The position numbers and the translations under genes are program-made. The notes beneath the pieces are model-generated. The model was not told the DNA's origin, did no database searches, and worked only from the letters and a program-made list of their open reading frames with translations. This document shows, piece by piece, positions 7,346 to 9,711 of a stretch of 9,711 nucleotides of DNA. The stretch spans positions 1 through 9,711 of the forward strand of contig CANRMO010000089.1 in NCBI GenBank assembly GCA_947631755.1, read 5' to 3'. The stretch comes from an uncultured Lachnospiraceae bacterium. Lineage in GTDB: Bacteria > Bacillota > Clostridia > Lachnospirales > Lachnospiraceae. Positions within the stretch are counted from its first letter, which is position 1. Every line of letters starts with the position of its first letter.

Positions 7346-8761
7346 TCAATATTTTATTTTTCTCAAGTTTGCGCCGTCAAAATCCATTGTATACAAGACC
7401 ATTTCTTCATTATCCACTTCATACGCTGTACAATCATCTATGTCGTAATCATATTCTTTTTCTCCTTCCGCATAGCGTCCCATGAGGGATTTATAATAAT
7501 CTGATTCAAACCATTTTTTATCATATCCTTTTAAATATAATTCATTTTCCGTACAATCGGCACTAAAAAATTTATTGTTACTTACCACTGTATCCTTTTG
7601 TAAATTTCCCTTATCCACTCTGTGTAGTTTATATTTTGTATCGAGATAGAAAATATACTTGCTGTTATGCACAAAGGAGTCTTCAGACAAATATTGCAAC
7701 GATTTTTTCACGATTTTTCCGCCATTAATTGGTATAATATAGTCGTCACAATATAAATAGCTTTCATCAATCTGAACCCCCAATGATGCATTTCTGTCTT
7801 TTTTACAATGAAAAGACAAAACCGTACTCTTTTCACAATTTTCCAGGTCAAAACAGTATATTTTTATTTTCTGTCCCTTTTGTTCTCCATAGTAAATTTT
7901 GTGATTCATGAAATATAGTTTTTCCGTAATATGTTTAGTATTAATTTTGTCATATTTGCACACTATTTCTTTCTTGGTTCTTTCATCCATCCCCAATAAA
8001 GCCAATGTCCAATCACCCTCTTTATCTTTTGTCACAAAATATATCTTATCTCCATAAAATATATACGGCATATAGTAATTAAAGTTTGCAAGAGACCAGC
8101 CGTCCCTCGGATGGCCTTCGTAATTATACACATTATATATAACTTTCATCTTTCCTTCGTTTAAATCCAGTGTTCCAATCTGCCTTACAATGCTGACACT
8201 ACTCGGTCTATACTCTCCCAAATAACCGCCCAGATTTGCATCTAATACTATATAAAACTTATCCTTGTAAATACATAAATTTACCAGGCTGCTATCATAT
8301 TGTAATGTAATTGCTCCTAGCTTTTCTCCCTTATCTTTATAGACACTATACTCATATCCGTTATCCATATATTTATAACAAACGTAAAAGAAATGATTTT
8401 TATATACCTGGCTCCACACAATATTTCCGAACCAGCAAGCGCTGGGACTTACACCAACATAATCTGTTGTATCTATACTGCTTCCGTCCAGTTTTAAGGT
8501 GCACTTTTTCCCAGTTTCATCAATAACCGTTGATCTTCTCTCCATTTCCTTTGTGTCAGTTTTAGTATCCCCTCTATTATCACTCTGCCCTGTAAAATTT
8601 TCATTTACAATAGCTCCGCCAGTTGCACTTTCACCTGCTGCTCTTCCACTGGAAACATTATGATTAGGTGATACCTCTACTTCTTTATCCATGTTACATG
8701 CCCTAAATATGTAGATTATTGAAAAAGTGATAATCAAAAAAACGCTTATTATCCTTTTCAT
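7346..8761 (-). CDS. Putative lipoprotein, divergent paralogue (copy 2)
   Basis: Function not recognised. The 471-residue product starts MKRII, then a long hydrophobic stretch to a Cys at residue 22 (FRAC). That is an imperfect lipobox because Phe and Arg occupy positions -3 and -2, so lipid attachment is likely but less certain than for copy 1. A Gly/Ala/Ser-rich linker (about 35-60) follows. The body shares landmarks with copy 1: SVYKDKGEKLG against TVYRDRGEKVG, IDESYLYC against MDSDYIYC, YIFYLDTKYKLHRVDK against YIFYMDKKDRLHRIDK, and the ending MDFDGANLRKI. The middle differs strongly. ATG 8761 is preferred over ATG 8794 because GGAGG lies 7 bases upstream. The gene is the most AT-rich part of the window (16 G/C in 7921-7980). 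It is 89 bases after copy 3. Confidence 0.78.
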   Translation of the reverse strand: MKRIISVFLIITFSIIYIFRACNMDKEVEVSPNHNVSSGRAAGESATGGAIVNENFTGQSDNRGDTKTDTKEMERRSTVIDETGKKCTLKLDGSSIDTTDYVGVSPSACWFGNIVWSQVYKNHFFYVCYKYMDNGYEYSVYKDKGEKLGAITLQYDSSLVNLCIYKDKFYIVLDANLGGYLGEYRPSSVSIVRQIGTLDLNEGKMKVIYNVYNYEGHPRDGWSLANFNYYMPYIFYGDKIYFVTKDKEGDWTLALLGMDERTKKEIVCKYDKINTKHITEKLYFMNHKIYYGEQKGQKIKIYCFDLENCEKSTVLSFHCKKDRNASLGVQIDESYLYCDDYIIPINGGKIVKKSLQYLSEDSFVHNSKYIFYLDTKYKLHRVDKGNLQKDTVVSNNKFFSADCTENELYLKGYDKKWFESDYYKSLMGRYAEGEKEYDYDIDDCTAYEVDNEEMVLYTMDFDGANLRKIKY

Positions 8762-8768
8762 TATACTT

Positions 8769-8773
8769 CCTCC
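8769..8773 (-). promoter_or_regulatory. Ribosome binding site deciding the start of lipoprotein copy 2
   Basis: GGAGG lies 7 bases before ATG 8761, where a normal lipoprotein signal peptide begins. Starting at ATG 8794 would add eleven polar residues before the signal peptide and has no comparable site. Confidence 0.75.
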
Positions 8774-8850
8774 ATTGATTATAGATCGTGTCACTTATAA
8801 AACGATTCAGAAAAGGAAAATGTTGCAAAATAATAAGAACTCCTTACTTT

Positions 8851-9711
8851 TTATTCCACCCCGGGTAACTTTTCCATATTTTCCCCATCAAAATCCATAT
8901 AATATCGGTTTGCCGGATAATAATTGTACCACACATAGTCTCCATCATCATCGAAATCTTTGTCAATCTTTTTTTCCATTTTCTCGTCATACAGCTCCAC
9001 AAACAGCCCTTCTTCCGTGGCATTGACCTGAGTAATTTTTTTTGTCGTTATTTTTCTGTCCCGGTCTGTTTTTTTATCTATCCTATGCAGCCGGTTATTT
9101 TCATCCACATAAAAGATATATTGTCTGGTAGAAGTAAATGTCGTACCAACACCCAGGGGATACTGTTTTACTTCACCTGTCTGTATGGAAATTCTATCTC
9201 TGCCACAATAGATAAAGTCACTGTCCATACTCAGTACCGGCTCCGGGATGCGTGTTTCCTTTTCATACGAATAAAATCTCACCTGTTCCCCTGTGGCAAG
9301 GTCAATGTAATAAAGTGATGTTTTTCCATCTTTTGGAACCGCATAATACATTTTCCCATCCATAATTTGACATGTCCCGACTTCCCTGCCCATGATTTTC
9401 TTTACCAGTATTTCCTCACTGCCATCCTCTTTTACCCATACAATACCTTCACTGTCATCTATGCTTTCACAACTGAATACCTTGTCCTTATAAACAATGA
9501 AATTATATCCGTATAATCCCCTCGGGAGATCCATAAGTTTTCCATCTTTCTTCAGACGCTCAAAATGATAAATACGTTTCTGGGCTGACGGATCAAATAA
9601 TCCTCTTTCCAAATAAATTTTATTGTGGTAAAAGATGCAGGACACCAGTGTGAATATAAAAGACATTTCAAAGTTAACGCTTATAAATAAAGTAAACAAT
9701 TTTTCTCTTAC
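8851..9711 (-). CDS. Third paralogue of the lipoprotein family, 5' end missing (window edge or truncation)
   Basis: Function not recognised. The frame stays open to the right edge, so the gene is recorded as partial; the only start in view upstream of the homologous part is TTG 9699, with a poor ribosome site. From the CIFYHNKIYLE segment (about 9645 downward) it matches copy 1 almost collinearly. Over the last roughly 115 residues I count about three-quarters identity by hand, including DRISIQTGEVKQYPL, the shared HRIDKKTD and TEEGLFVELYD, ending in YYMDFDGENMEKL. Upstream of that Cys the sequence is hydrophobic and no longer matches copy 1, and no signal peptide with linker is in view. It may be an intact gene whose N-terminus lies outside, or a 5'-truncated relic. 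It is the first gene of the array in transcription order. Confidence 0.65.
   Translation of the reverse strand, partial: VREKLFTLFISVNFEMSFIFTLVSCIFYHNKIYLERGLFDPSAQKRIYHFERLKKDGKLMDLPRGLYGYNFIVYKDKVFSCESIDDSEGIVWVKEDGSEEILVKKIMGREVGTCQIMDGKMYYAVPKDGKTSLYYIDLATGEQVRFYSYEKETRIPEPVLSMDSDFIYCGRDRISIQTGEVKQYPLGVGTTFTSTRQYIFYVDENNRLHRIDKKTDRDRKITTKKITQVNATEEGLFVELYDEKMEKKIDKDFDDDGDYVWYNYYPANRYYMDFDGENMEKLPGVE
8854..9649 (-). repeat. Diverged direct repeat, member B (paralogous gene segment)
   Basis: Partner of 6074-6920, in the same orientation, about 2.8 kb away with the divergent copy 2 between them. Similarity stops near 9649. The segment coincides with the coding part of copy 3 and carries no terminal inverted repeats, so it is best read as gene duplication. 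Confidence 0.8.

Noticed and set aside
8778..8783. Perfect TATAAT on the minus strand upstream of lipoprotein copy 2.
   Set aside because: Transcription from it would begin within the ribosome binding site at 8769-8773, and no -35 box is present 16-18 bases upstream.
8762..8850. Weak hairpin TAAG-N5-CTTA followed by T-rich sequence after copy 3.
   Set aside because: A four-base AT-rich stem is too weak to call a terminator.
9640..9660. LVSC after a hydrophobic stretch in copy 3, which looks like a lipobox.
   Set aside because: The Cys aligns with an internal conserved Cys of copies 1 and 2, the residues after it are the family body with no linker, and no charged n-region with a good start precedes it.

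Overview
The window looks like a chromosomal segment from an anaerobic Clostridia member, most likely Lachnospiraceae-like. This is inferred from strong GGAGG-type ribosome binding sites, a PAS-GGDEF-EAL protein in the style common in that family, and early tetrapyrrole genes grouped with a precorrin-2 dehydrogenase. Every supported gene is on the minus strand, so transcription runs from high to low coordinates. Species cannot be named from the sequence alone.

Right part (about 6071-9711): an AT-rich block of three related genes for predicted secreted or surface proteins. Two are complete lipoproteins with a signal peptide, a lipobox Cys and a Ser/Gly-rich linker. The third, at the right edge, is cut by the window or truncated at its 5' end. 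All share a C-terminal region of short Tyr-rich repeats that resembles a beta-propeller and ends in an MDFDG-type motif. The outer two copies are much closer to each other than either is to the middle copy. Their function is unknown.

Middle (5927-6070): a short intergenic region with a good SigA-type promoter (TTGATT, 17-base spacer, TATACT). A 6-bp-arm inverted repeat sits where transcription should begin. No convincing terminator was found after the lipoprotein genes.

Left part (1-5926): a GC-richer, tightly packed cluster. The first gene encodes a PAS / degenerate GGDEF / EAL protein, predicted to hydrolyse cyclic di-GMP. After 19 bases comes a precorrin-2 dehydrogenase (siroheme synthase N-terminal type), then hemB, hemL and hemA with overlaps or short gaps. 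HemA and HemL convert glutamyl-tRNA to 5-aminolevulinate and HemB makes porphobilinogen. With hemC/hemD, not in view and perhaps beyond the left edge, this leads to uroporphyrinogen III. The dehydrogenase points the flow towards sirohydrochlorin, for siroheme or cobalamin, not necessarily to protoheme. The most notable points are the c-di-GMP phosphodiesterase at the head of this operon and the uncharacterised lipoprotein paralogue array beside it.
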